From Albugo candida (taxonomy: Eukaryota; Oomycota; Peronosporomycetes; Albuginales): a DNA stretch of 31,898 nt. The stretch covers positions 1 through 31,898 of the forward strand of contig JBDOQK010000097.1 in assembly GCA_040437565.1 (NCBI GenBank), in the 5' to 3' direction. Below are positions 11,277-20,866 of this stretch, piece after piece. The number at the start of each line of letters is the position of its first letter. The stretch's first letter is position 1. Below the pieces are notes generated by a model. That model was not told the DNA's origin. It saw nothing but the letters and a program-made list of their open reading frames with translations, and made no database searches. The translations under genes and the position numbers were made by a program.

Positions 11277-12046
11277 GGCAGATCATTTTATGTGGGAGTA
11301 AAAAGCAAAGAACGGAAACATTATTTTCCATCTATTCCACGCTCACAACTCTCACGAAACGTCTGGAAACCTCCCGAACCAACCAAGAGTCATTCGAAGT
11401 CGACACATTGGTCATCACGGGAGAGAATGGACGCGCTGGATTCCGAACGAGTTCGAACTTTTATGGCTACATCACGGCATCTTCGAAAACGTGTATTACC
11501 AATTTTCGAGGATTTACAGTTTCGTCTCGCCTTTCGGATGTTGCCAGTTCGATCTCGTTTCTGGTTCTTAAAGGATATTCAGCCCGACATTATATTGTGC
11601 ACGCAGCCTTCGTGTGGGGCAGTGGAATCCGATCAACATCTCTTTCTAGAGTGCGACCACACGGCACAGTTATGGAGGGAGTTACTCCCTAGTTGGGATC
11701 AGTTTTTCTCCTCTCGACCACGTTGGACGCATATTGCATGTGCAATCGTACCAGCACTACGGTCGGAGTGGAAAGAATATTTAGCAATTATATCAGATTT
11801 ATGGCTTGCATTGCAAGCGGTGACACTGCACTTCGTCTGGACAGATCGGAATCGTCGTTTGTCGATCAGCGATCAGCAACTCCGACAGTTCCAGCACTTT
11901 CCGTGATCTACACCACGCTTAATGCGCACGTTCGGTACTTTCGAAGACAGTGTTACGAACAAGAGGAACGAATCCGGCTTGCAAAGGTATGCGAGCATAC
12001 CTTTGATTTGATGAAACTCACTGACAGGAATGCCCACTGGAAATAA
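11277..12046 (+). pseudogene. LINE ORF2 C-terminus with zinc-binding cluster
   Basis: The frame through 11906 contains FRLAFRMLPVRSRFWFLKDI, then the cluster CTQPSCGAVESDQHLFLECD, giving Cys-Cys-His-Cys spacing like the zf-RVT domain that follows the reverse transcriptase in many plant and protist LINEs. It is followed by LWRELLPSWDQFF and FVWTDRNRRL, typical of the domain after the cluster. A frame change near 11900 moves the reading to VIYTTLNAHVRYFRRQCYEQ, and it ends LMKLTDRNAHWK with a stop at 12044-12046. The 3' part from 11927 is duplicated exactly beyond the next gap. Confidence 0.7.
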
Positions 12047-12210
12047 AACCGTAAACTTCTTCTTCTTTTGTAGAATTTTGTACTCGTAGAAAAAATGTGA
12101 TCACTGTTTCTATAGCAACTCAATTAAATGTCCGCTGCACGCCCCACAAGATCACTTACATTTGTCCGAGGGACTTTGCTTCACCTATAAGCTTCTGAAC
12201 GAGTGTGAGC
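11927..12210 (+). repeat. 284-bp exact duplicate, left copy (probable assembly artefact)
   Basis: Identical in length and, as far as read, in sequence to 12311-12594. The two copies meet the 100-N gap with one end each: the left copy ends at the gap and the right copy starts right after it. Confidence 0.9.
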
Positions 12211-12310
12211 NNNNNNNNNNNNNNNNNNNNNNNNNNNNNNNNNNNNNNNNNNNNNNNNNNNNNNNNNNNNNNNNNNNNNNNNNNNNNNNNNNNNNNNNNN
12301 NNNNNNNNNN
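12211..12310. other. Assembly gap (100 N) between duplicate ends
   Basis: A placeholder gap lying between two exact 284-bp copies. This is the pattern left when two overlapping contig ends are scaffolded without being merged. Confidence 0.95.
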
Positions 12311-12594
12311 CACGTTCGGTACTTTCGAAGACAGTGTTACGAACAAGAGGAACGAATCCGGCTTGCAAAGGTATGCGAGCATACCTTTGATTTGATGAAA
12401 CTCACTGACAGGAATGCCCACTGGAAATAAAACCGTAAACTTCTTCTTCTTTTGTAGAATTTTGTACTCGTAGAAAAAATGTGATCACTGTTTCTATAGC
12501 AACTCAATTAAATGTCCGCTGCACGCCCCACAAGATCACTTACATTTGTCCGAGGGACTTTGCTTCACCTATAAGCTTCTGAACGAGTGTGAGC
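12311..12594 (+). repeat. 284-bp exact duplicate, right copy
   Basis: Repeats 11927-12210: the end of LINE ORF2 and its 3' untranslated part. Sequence continues past the duplicate at 12595 (TTCTCAGCGGGGAGATAAAT), giving the true downstream flank. Confidence 0.9.
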
Positions 12595-12879
12595 TTCTCA
12601 GCGGGGAGATAAATAGATTGTAGATTAGATCGACATATTTTGTAAATGAGAATCACAAGATCCTTTCCCTTATATAAGATTTTTCGTTTCCTTCAACTGA
12701 AGTACAATTTGTAGATAAGGCAGTAGTGAAGCAATATTAAAGCGGTCGGTCAACGGTGAGTGGATCTACGACTCGGTATAGTATCATGAATATAAGGATG
12801 TGTACCGTTACTAATAAAAAGCTGGAAATTCAGAAGATTGGCATTAAATCGTTTTGAGCTGTAGCTTTGTATTTAAAAA
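12595..12879. other. Gene-free stretch after the LINE
   Basis: No coding frame. It holds TTATATAAGATTTTTC around 12670 and a region ending near ACTCGGTATAGTATCA (about 12772-12787), which resembles the promoter and end of an old LTR, but no partner was found. It may be LINE 3' end plus interior of the inverted-repeat element. Confidence 0.35.
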
Positions 12880-13120
12880 TGAATGTATAATAATGTGGGC
12901 CACGAGACTTGAACGCGAGAGAATACAACCAAAAATGGAGTGAATACCTGATTAAATGCATAATAGTGTGTACCACGTAACTCGAAAAGGAGTGAATATA
13001 ATAAGTCCCTATCTATAATGAAATAGTATATATAGGTTATACACATAGGATAATTATGTGTGCGACCTTACTTAGAAAGGGAGTGAATTTAACCAAAAAG
13101 GGAGTGAATATAACAATTCC
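12880..13120 (+). repeat. Degenerate tandem array inside the right inverted repeat
   Basis: Three related units can be lined up, starting near 12890 (TAATGTGGGCCACGAGACTT), 12961 (TAATAGTGTGTACCACGTAA) and 13051 (TAATTATGTGTGCGACCTTA). Each is followed by GGAGTGAAT-type words (12940, 12990, 13080, 13100). The last unit belongs to the inverted repeat proper. Confidence 0.5.
13003..13120 (-). repeat. Right terminal inverted repeat
   Basis: Reverse complement of 8142-8260. It ends CAATTCC directly before the ATAAAAAA duplication. Shared words include GGGAGTGAATTTAACC and AATTATGTGTG. Confidence 0.7.
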
Positions 13121-13128
13121 ATAAAAAA
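13121..13128 (+). repeat. Target-site duplication, right
   Basis: ATAAAAAA, the same as 8134-8141, immediately outside the right inverted repeat. Confidence 0.55.
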
Positions 13129-13275
13129 TACCAATTTGATAAATAAAATAGACCAAGGCTGTATACTATACGTACGGATATACACATGCCTAGGATTATA
13201 ACGAAAAAAAAACAGTCTTGGATTAAAACCCGTGATCAATAATGCACTATGTAGTAAGGATTATGAAGCATGCAA

Positions 13276-13704
13276 TTACGCGTCCCTTATTGCACAACCT
13301 CTGCTATTATGGCCGAACTGGTTGCACATTCCACATCTCGCTCGCTTGCACGCCACGTGACGTTCGATCCCCATCAAGCAGTCGATGATAGGAAGCCTTC
13401 GAATTCTCCTTAACACAATTTTACTAACCCAATTTTCTAATGTCGAAGTGTTGTAGTTGTAGTATGTGTCACGCATGTATTGGAAGCTGATCGGGGAGGA
13501 CACAGTGGTCCTAGCACGCTTAACCTCCTAAAGCTTCAACAGCACACTGCTGTTCGAACTTGTGATATTCGCTTTCGCCTTCTCGTACTCCTCCGTTGTT
13601 CCTGAATGAGCCAATATCCACGCCAAATTCTTCAACAACTTTTACTCGTATTTCACCAAATGCCGGAAGCAGAAAAAATGTGGGACGCCGGGTGCCGATG
13701 TATG
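13276..13704 (-). pseudogene. MULE transposase (copy A), C-terminal part
   Basis: Mutator-like element transposase, read on the minus strand. From 13704 the reading HFFCFRHLVKYE and TTEEYEKAKANI fits the region after the second catalytic Asp of MULEs. A frame change follows, then 13503-13276 gives LRRIRRLPIIDCLMGIER, the conserved R-x-L-P-I-I block also found in copy B, and a C-terminal zinc knuckle CGMCNQFGHNSRGC with perfect C-x2-C-x4-H-x4-C spacing. The upstream half of the same gene lies at 19064-19780, on the far side of the copia element inserted at 13705. The gene is broken by the insertion and at least two frame changes, and the SWIM motif between the L-P-I-I block and the knuckle appears to be missing. 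Confidence 0.75.
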
Positions 13705-13899
13705 TGTTGGAAACCGGAGCTACTGATTGCAGCGACGGTGAGTTGCAGACCTCCACTGGTGGAAGGTCACCATCTCCTAAATAGTCGTAGGCAGTGAAAG
13801 GTCGCAGAGAGACATAAGAAAGCTGAGTTTTCAAGGGAGTTCCCAATATATCTTTAAACAGCAAGTCTTTGTGAGTTACCATTTGTACGGTTTCTAATA
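13705..13899 (+). repeat. 5' LTR of copia copy 2
   Basis: Starts TGTTGGAAAC and ends TTTGTACGGTTTCTAATA. It matches 18869-19058 throughout. The bases following it (GATTATGAGCC) sit where the family has its tRNA primer-binding site. Confidence 0.85.
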
Positions 13900-15113
13900 G
13901 GATTATGAGCCTAAGCAACTAGAGACTACGTGGTGCTACGTGACCGACGCAACAGGAAGGACAGAACTTATCTTCATTGTCAGACTCCGATAGCGACGGA
14001 GAAGAACGCAACGAATTCAAGATTGGACATGCGGGGACTCCCATACACTGGAATGACAATGACTGGACGTTTTACAAGAATTCCATGCTGAATGCGTTCG
14101 AGGAAAGCTTATTAAAGCGGATAGCTATTGGATAAGAGTGTCAAGACGTAAGCTGGAAGACGAAGAGAATGGCGAATTCAAGAAAACGGAAGCCAAAATC
14201 AAAATTTTATCCAACGATCACTCTCAATGAAACTTGCGAAACAAGTGATGATGGAAAATACCGGCACGGAGATGTGGGCTGAGCTCGTATCGATCTAAGA
14301 GGGGCAAGAAATATCCTGCTATGACTGCGCAGAAGGTGTATCGCTTGCAGGGCGAGCTACACAAGACTTATCTGCGTGGAAAAGGAAACGTACGGAGCCA
14401 TCTCTACAAACTTTTCGATATCAAGAGCCAACTTGCAGATTAAAGATCACCCGTAAACGACTTTCAGATAGTTGATCGCATATTAAGAAGTCTTCCGTGA
14501 CAGGCTTCTTATGATGAATTAAGGTGTTAAGTGTTGTTCAGCACGAACTCGGCAAAATACACACCGGAATTGCTTCGAGAGATGATAATTACCGCAGAAT
14601 CACGAAACGAAGACTGGGGAAACCATGTTTTCGGAAACAAGCATATGCGCAAGGAGAAACTCAGCTTGGAAAGAGGACATATAACCATACTGATATAAAA
14701 ACAGGAGAAACAATTAGAACTGGTGGTTGCTATCATTTCAATGAAGATCATTTCAAACGTGATTGTCCAAATTTGGAAGGAAGAAAAACGCAAAATCAAA
14801 TCATGCTCGTTCGGGTGATCAAAAGGCAGCGACACGTGAAGTTGAAGAAAATCCAGATGATGATCGTAAAAATGCACAGAAGCGCAAAGTTGTGATGGGC
14901 GAAGTCGCAAAGGTCATCAGTAAAGGATATGAACCTATTCAATTAGACTTTGACTCGGGATCGAATATACATATCACACAGCGTGCAAGAAATATTTAGG
15001 ACACTACAAATTATGGATGATAGCGAGTAGAATCCAAATATTTCAGGCTTTTCTGATGGTGTTGACACTAAAGCAGAAAGATTTGCAACCATTCTTCTTT
15101 CAGTGATGAATGA

Positions 15114-15692
15114 CGAACAAATGGTGTTCTTTCTTGTGGAAGACGTATTGTATGTCCCAACAGCTGGCTGCAATTTATTCATAACTGGCCTAGCAATGGA
15201 TCAAGGTTTCAAAATGACATGGAATAATGGCAACCAATCATTGGGAATGCTAAAGGATGGAGCAAGTGTAATTCGAACACAATAAAACAATCATCTATGG
15301 ACGTTTACTGCTCATAATTTTGGCAATGACGCAAACAAGATAGATCAACCGAGAAGTACGAAGCAAGAAGGAAAGGAGCACGATTTTGCAAACTTTGCTA
15401 TTACAGATGGCGTCTCAGACATTGACGTCTGGCACGAGGGACTTAGACATATCTGCTCTGAATATATTCGGCTAATGGTTGATAAGTGGATGGCCAAGAA
15501 CATCATGCTCAAGCGACGGAGAAAACTGCATTGTGCGGATTGTCACTTTGGCAAGCATTTGGAGGACTAGTATACCATAAATGGCATAGTGCACACCAAT
15601 GTTGGGCCAAACACGTCTCAGCTTGACCTGTTAGAGAGAGCACACCAGACATTGATCGGAATGATGAAGACAATGTACATCAATGTGGATTT
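15114..15692 (+). repeat. 579-bp exact duplicate, left copy (probable assembly artefact)
   Basis: Same 579-bp sequence as 15793-16371. The left copy ends and the right copy begins at the 100-N gap. It covers part of the protease-to-integrase region of copia copy 2. It should not be read as biological duplication without other evidence. Confidence 0.9.
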
Positions 15693-15792
15693 NNNNNNNN
15701 NNNNNNNNNNNNNNNNNNNNNNNNNNNNNNNNNNNNNNNNNNNNNNNNNNNNNNNNNNNNNNNNNNNNNNNNNNNNNNNNNNNNNNNNNNNN
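15693..15792. other. Assembly gap (100 N) between duplicate ends
   Basis: Placeholder gap flanked by exact 579-bp copies, the same pattern as the gap at 12211. Confidence 0.95.
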
Positions 15793-16371
15793 CGAACAAA
15801 TGGTGTTCTTTCTTGTGGAAGACGTATTGTATGTCCCAACAGCTGGCTGCAATTTATTCATAACTGGCCTAGCAATGGATCAAGGTTTCAAAATGACATG
15901 GAATAATGGCAACCAATCATTGGGAATGCTAAAGGATGGAGCAAGTGTAATTCGAACACAATAAAACAATCATCTATGGACGTTTACTGCTCATAATTTT
16001 GGCAATGACGCAAACAAGATAGATCAACCGAGAAGTACGAAGCAAGAAGGAAAGGAGCACGATTTTGCAAACTTTGCTATTACAGATGGCGTCTCAGACA
16101 TTGACGTCTGGCACGAGGGACTTAGACATATCTGCTCTGAATATATTCGGCTAATGGTTGATAAGTGGATGGCCAAGAACATCATGCTCAAGCGACGGAG
16201 AAAACTGCATTGTGCGGATTGTCACTTTGGCAAGCATTTGGAGGACTAGTATACCATAAATGGCATAGTGCACACCAATGTTGGGCCAAACACGTCTCAG
16301 CTTGACCTGTTAGAGAGAGCACACCAGACATTGATCGGAATGATGAAGACAATGTACATCAATGTGGATTT
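15793..16371 (+). repeat. 579-bp exact duplicate, right copy
   Basis: Repeats 15114-15692, then continues into the integrase C-terminal region of copia copy 2. Confidence 0.9.
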
Positions 16372-18868
16372 CAGAAGTCGTTATGGGTGCATGCATTAGA
16401 GAATGCAATTTACATCAAGAATCGTGTGTACTGCAAAGGTGCAGCAAGTACACCATACGAGACCCTGTTTGGCCGTAAGGCGGACATCCATCACCTACGA
16501 GTATTTGGGTCCTCGACTTACTGTAATATTCCCGTCTCAAAAAGAAAGAAAATGATAATGAGGTGCAGAATTACATTCTTGTTAGACTACTGCGAAGACA
16601 TTGTGGGTTTTAACGTGTACTTCCCCACCGAACACAAGAAGGGATTCGTTTCAGATGTGAGAATTTTCAATGAAGTACAAGGACCATCATTAATCCACAT
16701 ATTCAAATGAAGTCAAGAGATGTTACAGGCATTCGATGACTTCATCGAACAGGATACCCAACCTGGTACAAGTTCAGATCGGGAAGCAGAGGTCAGCGAA
16801 GTTTTTGACAATGATATTGCTAGGAGTGGAACTGATAGCGGTCTCGAGGACTGGGATGCCGAGTCAGCCGGTCACGTCACAGGTCTGGCTACAGTGAAAG
16901 AAATCGTAGACTACTCGCAAGACGATGAGCAAAAGCACAACTGTTCATTGAATTAAAGTACGAACGTGAACTTGTAACGGATCACATTACCAAGCAACAG
17001 CTAGCAATCCCCTACAATCAATCAATCGGAAAAAGACGTCCGAGGGGAGTCGAAATTCGACGGATGCGCAAAGGAAACGCACCAAGATAAATGCAAAGCT
17101 ACTGAATGCTACTAAATTGAAACATATGACAGCCGTCTAAGAATGGAGTAGAAATTGAACTTATGGTATTAGAGCACTTCAAAGTGTATTCAGCATTCAA
17201 GATATCAAAAATGGATCGTCGTGGGTAGCGAGGATTACAAGAAAAGGACATCAAAATTCTCAAGAATTGTCACCAAGCCATGCGATAAAAACACGCAGAA
17301 TTGTTGCGTAATGCAATGGATACTGAAATGGCCTATTTAAAGAAAAAAGAAGTGTTAAGGGAAATTCCGTGTTCGGATATCCCCTGTGGACAACAAACTA
17401 TCAGAACGATGTGGCTCTTCGATCTCAAAACAGATCAGTTAGGCTACGTGGTGAGGTTATACGAACGGGTTGTGGCGAGAGGTGACAAGCAGAGGCCTGG
17501 TATTTTAAGGATACCCTCTCTCCTGTGGCACGCATGGCCACATTTAGGATGTTTGTTGCGGTGTGCATCTGACAAGATCTTACAATCTATCAGGGTGACA
17601 TCAATACCGCCTACCTCAATGCCGCCCTAAGTATCAAGCAATTCCTGGATGAAGTCGAAGGATATCCTTGCAAAAACAAAGGGATGGTTTACATCATTGA
17701 CAAAGCACTCTATGGATTACGCTAATCCGGAAGAGAGTGGAAAAGCAAAGTGAATCACTAATTTGTTGATTATGGATCTATGCAATCTGCGACAGAACCA
17801 TGCCTCTACTTCTAGGATCATGACGGCGAATTCATGATTGTACTTTTCTACGTGGATGACATTTTATGCGCAACCAAAAATCTAGACTTCAAAATCAAAA
17901 TGTTTGTGTTTCTGGAGAAGTATCATGGGCTGAATGATAAGGTCTGCTGAACACGTACTTGGGTGTGCAGGTGGAACAGAACGAACATTCCACAAAGATC
18001 CACCAGACAAAGTATTGCCAAGCAATTATTAACCGCTTCAATTTCGATAATACTCCTCCAAGTAGAATTCCGATGGAGATCAACACATTTTTGAGTGCGG
18101 TGGTCGCAGATATGCAACAAAGAAAACAAATACTCGGAAATGGAAAGACTTGTACATGCCGAAAGCTCGTCGGGCCGTTGATTTACCTCGCGATTTTTAC
18201 CAGACCTGACCTCGCATATCCCGTTGGACAATTAAGTCGCTACGTGTAGAATCCTACGCAGCAGCACATAGGAGCCGCAAAAAGAGTCCTTAGGTACTGA
18301 TTGTCACGAAGACACAAGGAATTTTATACTCTCGAAATATGACAGAAGTACAACAATCAATTTTGATTATCGATGGCTACTATGACTCTGACTGGGGAAT
18401 GATCCCGACTCACATAAAAGCATTACCGGTTTCGTGCACTGCCTTGCTGGGGTTGCAATATCATGGTCTTCCAGACGTCAAAGCATCGTGGCCCAGTCAA
18501 CTGCAGAGGAAGAATATGTCGTGGCATGCGATGCTTGTATGGAAGGACAAGGGCTCCGTAACGTTTTACTACAAGTTTTCTCAAACGTCAAATCGTTTTT
18601 CCCTATTGGGATTGACAATCAAGCGGCCAATGTAATGGAAATGAATTCTACATACAGCCGTAGAACAAGACAAATTGAACTGCGCTGGCATTACGTCTGA
18701 GAGCAAGTGGTAAAAGGAAATGTGGAGTTATGGAAAGTCAAGACTGACTTAAATCCAGCAGACATCATGACAAGCCTCTTGCCAGTGTAAGATTCGAAAG
18801 ATTGAGCTCAATGATCGGTAGACCAAACTACACCTTTCCAATCTGATGGACTAACTTTGGAAGAGGCC

Positions 18869-19058
18869 GGTTGGAACCGGATCTACTGATTGCAGCGACG
18901 GTAAGTTGAAGACCTCCATGGGTGGAAGTTCACCATCTCCTGGAAAGGCGAAGGCAGTGAAAGGCCACAGAGAGACATCAGATACTTACTAAGGGAGTTC
19001 CCAATATAACTTTAAGGAAGCAAGTCTTTGTGTGTTATTTTTTGTACGGTTTCTAATA
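18869..19058 (+). repeat. 3' LTR of copia copy 2
   Basis: It follows a purine-rich tract (TTTGGAAGAGG), and runs from a TTGGAACCGG start to TTTGTACGGTTTCTAATA. Aligned by eye with 13705-13899 it differs at very roughly one in eight positions, plus a few indels. Confidence 0.85.
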
Positions 19059-19063
19059 GTGTG

Positions 19064-19780
19064 CATAGCTTTCATAATCCCCTTGTCCCTATCCGATATC
19101 ACGAATGCTCGAGATGGCTTGAGGTGAGAAGTAGAACTTCAAAAACCGGCCTTAGTTATCTTTTTTTTTCTAACGACACAAGACAAACTCCGATTATTTC
19201 GATCTCGTTGTTTCCATTTCGAAAGCACGCAGCAAGGAGGATTCCACCGATTGAAGTCTTTACAAATGTGCCGTCCACGGATATCCCACGCTCACTGTAT
19301 GACTTATATGCTTATAGTCCTTCCCATAGAATGATACTCAACCGTATGAATCCAGCATTTACGATATCAAGCTTCGCTTCGTGGCCTCAAGTTTTTAGTC
19401 CAGTCATGTAGGATGAAGTGAGGCTTTATAGCTTAATTTCACTTCCTTATACCTCAAGCTTCAAAATTTGGAGTTCGTGAGCACAGTGCGTATATGTGGT
19501 GGAATTACCTTGGTATATGTCATCAACAGAGTCACTTTCCTACCGGAGATTATGGCCATATATCTAACTGCAAGACTTAAAGCAGTTCGTTGTATATCTA
19601 CGAGACGCCTTTAGTGATTAAAATACTTGGCAGGAGTGCGAAAAAAACTTGTTGGAGGGATAATTGTCTGCGAAAAGGAAACTGCACAACAAAGAAACAC
19701 TCATGTTGTGTGCACACTGCTTTATAGAGCTTGTCACTTGATCCCACACGAAACGGACGGTTACAATTTCTGTTGGACTT
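19064..19780 (-). pseudogene. MULE transposase (copy A), N-terminal and catalytic part
   Basis: Minus-strand reading, 5' end near 19780. SSDKLYKAVCTQHECFFVVQ (about 19740-19680) parallels SSDHGRYKVMCLDSHCSFVV of copy C, the N-terminal Cys-containing DNA-binding region of MULEs. Further down, DGTFVKTSIGGILLAACF (about 19270-19220) carries the first catalytic Asp, and VISDRDKGIMKAMH (19103-19062) carries the second, ending exactly at the copia insertion. Reading resumes on the other side at 13704 with HFFCFRHLV. The stretch between the N-terminal domain and the first Asp (about 19660-19290) is degenerate. The plus-strand open frame 19028-19411 is antisense to this gene and not real. Confidence 0.75.
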
Positions 19781-19925
19781 AATTACTGCTTGAATTATTT
19801 CCCTTTTATTGGCATGAATCCTGTTATAGAAAGAAGCTGCTGCTAATTTGTGTCGTCGTTTTCCATTGCTGTGTGCAATGTGTATATCCGTGCGTACTGT
19901 AGACGGGCTTGGTATATTTTTTTAG

Positions 19926-20115
19926 GGAATCCTTATTCAGCACTCAGCCTCCAAATAATTAATAGCTTAGTGTCCTCTGATTGGGTATAACAAGAATAAC
20001 AGAAAAAAACATTTAATTACCGGAATCGTTATTCAGCCTCTACCCTCCATAATTGAATGAAAATTGTAGCCTCTGATTAGTCTGAATAGATGCAACGGAA
20101 TGATTAAAAAAATGT
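19926..20115 (+). repeat. Left composite inverted repeat (two tandem units)
   Basis: Unit 1 begins at 19926 (GGAATCCTTATTCAGCACTC), unit 2 near 20025 (GGAATCGTTATTCAGCCTCT). Both contain a CCTCTGATT word about 60 bases in. Confidence 0.7.
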
Positions 20116-20684
20116 ATAAGTTACACTGTTGTCTCCTTCAACTTCAATTTACCTGTAGGCTTGACGACATCTACAATGTGCTATCCTTAAGCCCGTGATT
20201 TTCGTCACCAAGTAATACCGCTGTCTGCTAATGGTTTTGATCAGCATTGGTGACTGGTACAGCCAACGCCAGTTCATGTTGAGGGTAGGACCATGCGAAT
20301 TGGAATTGAGATAGCAATGACGAGGATAAATGATGAGTATGGGAATGCTTCCAAACATCGTAAGTGTGCACTTCTAGACTATGTCTTGGCACTCCCAGAG
20401 ACAGAAGTCGCGATCCTGTGCAAGTGCGCATGCGTGGTACGCCATCGAGCTCAATGTAGCGACTTCCATAGAAGTTTGAGCATGTAAGCAATGCTTCAAT
20501 GCTCCTGTACATCGCCGAAGATGTCGAAAATGCCAAATACAGGTCTCATTGTCAGAACCTGCCGTCAAGAAGCAACAGCAACACTTGCAGCAATCGATTT
20601 AGATACAGACTTAGAGTAAGTAGTAATTCAAGTCTGTATAACCGAATTTTCTTTTTTTTTATTCTTTTCATTTCGTTGCATTTA

Positions 20685-20866
20685 TTCAGACCAATATGAG
20701 GCCACGCTTTTCATAAATATATGAAGGGTGGGGCTGATTAACGCTTCCCGTGATTTATTTTTATTTATTCTCTTCAATTTGTTCAAACCAATCAAAGGCC
20801 GATCGCTACTAATTTATTGAGGCTGAGTGCTGATTACAGAGAAGGTGAGTGCTGAATAACGATTCC
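20685..20866 (-). repeat. Right composite inverted repeat (two tandem units)
   Basis: Read on the minus strand, the outer unit starts at 20866 (GGAATCGTTATTCAGCACTC) and the inner near 20753 (GGGAAGCGTTAATCAGCCCC). Both carry the GGCCT...ATTGGT(C/T)TGAA word. Confidence 0.7.

Larger units (their letters stand above)
8494..12600 (+). mobile_element. L1-like LINE, copy 1 (broken, with gaps)
   Basis: The 5' leader at 8494-8589 matches 31756-31848, where a second copy begins. In order it holds an ORF1 (8590-9874), a poorly conserved middle (9875-11116), a gap, and an ORF2 C-terminus with a zinc-binding Cys/His cluster (11277-12046). The reverse transcriptase core is not seen and would fall in the gap at 11177. 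The 3' end is not defined: no poly-A tail or clear duplication was found, and the sequence after 12311 repeats 11927-12210 exactly. It lies beside the SINE inside the inverted-repeat element. The strand and clade follow from ORF order and the C-terminal cluster; the L1-like label is an inference. Confidence 0.7.
8142..13120. mobile_element. Terminal-inverted-repeat DNA element hosting a SINE and a LINE
   Basis: The outer about 118 bases at 8142-8260 are the reverse complement of 13003-13120 at close to 90 percent by eye. The tip is GGGAATTGTTATATTCACTC on the left and lacks one G on the right. Both ends carry two copies of a GGAGTGAAT word separated by about ten bases. With the flanking ATAAAAAA duplication this is a cut-and-paste transposon footprint. 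The target duplication is 8 bp, or 9 bp with one mismatch, which would fit hAT or MULE elements respectively. No transposase of its own is visible. The interior is occupied by a SINE starting exactly at the inner edge of the left repeat and a LINE next to it, both secondary insertions. Confidence 0.65.
13705..19058 (+). mobile_element. Ty1/copia element (copy 2) with both LTRs, broken
   Basis: Fossil Ty1/copia retrotransposon bounded by LTRs at 13705-13899 and 18869-19058. In family order it shows gag (about 14050-14800, ending in a zinc-knuckle-like segment), protease (about 14950-14970), pre-integrase and integrase (about 15430-16700), reverse transcriptase (about 17300-18250) and RNase H (about 18370-18790). 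Between 15114 and 16371 the assembly shows an exact duplication around a gap, so the true length is shorter than it looks. It inserted into a MULE transposase gene; flanks GTATG and GTGTG may be its diverged 5-bp target duplication. The element is broken with many disruptions across all domains. The LTRs differ at very roughly one position in eight, which suggests an old insertion. Confidence 0.85.
19926..20866. mobile_element. Foldback-like element with composite inverted repeats
   Basis: Left repeat about 19926-20115 and right repeat about 20685-20866 are inverted copies of each other, with tips GGAATCCTTATTCAGC and, reverse-complemented, GGAATCGTTATTCAGC. Each repeat consists of two tandem units of roughly 90-115 bases, with a unit head G-G-A-A-(T/G)-C-G-T-T-A-(T/A)-T-C-A-G-C and a unit body containing a CCTCTGATTGGTCTGAATA-like word. 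The roughly 570-base interior (20116-20684) has no recognisable transposase. The longest frames there are 102 codons on the minus strand and 64 on the plus, without motifs. It is a non-autonomous transposon or foldback element. Flanks gave no clear target duplication. Confidence 0.7.

Noticed and set aside
11105-11906. Long frames reading through the N run (also at 12162, 15589, 15683, 21720, 21808).
   Set aside because: The gap length is a placeholder, so continuity of frame across it has no meaning.
13520-13918. A 132-codon minus-strand open frame.
   Set aside because: It runs from the copia 5' LTR into the MULE remnant, in a frame different from the MULE reading, and is a chance fusion.
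19028-19411. A 127-codon plus-strand open frame.
   Set aside because: It is antisense to the MULE catalytic region and starts inside the copia LTR.
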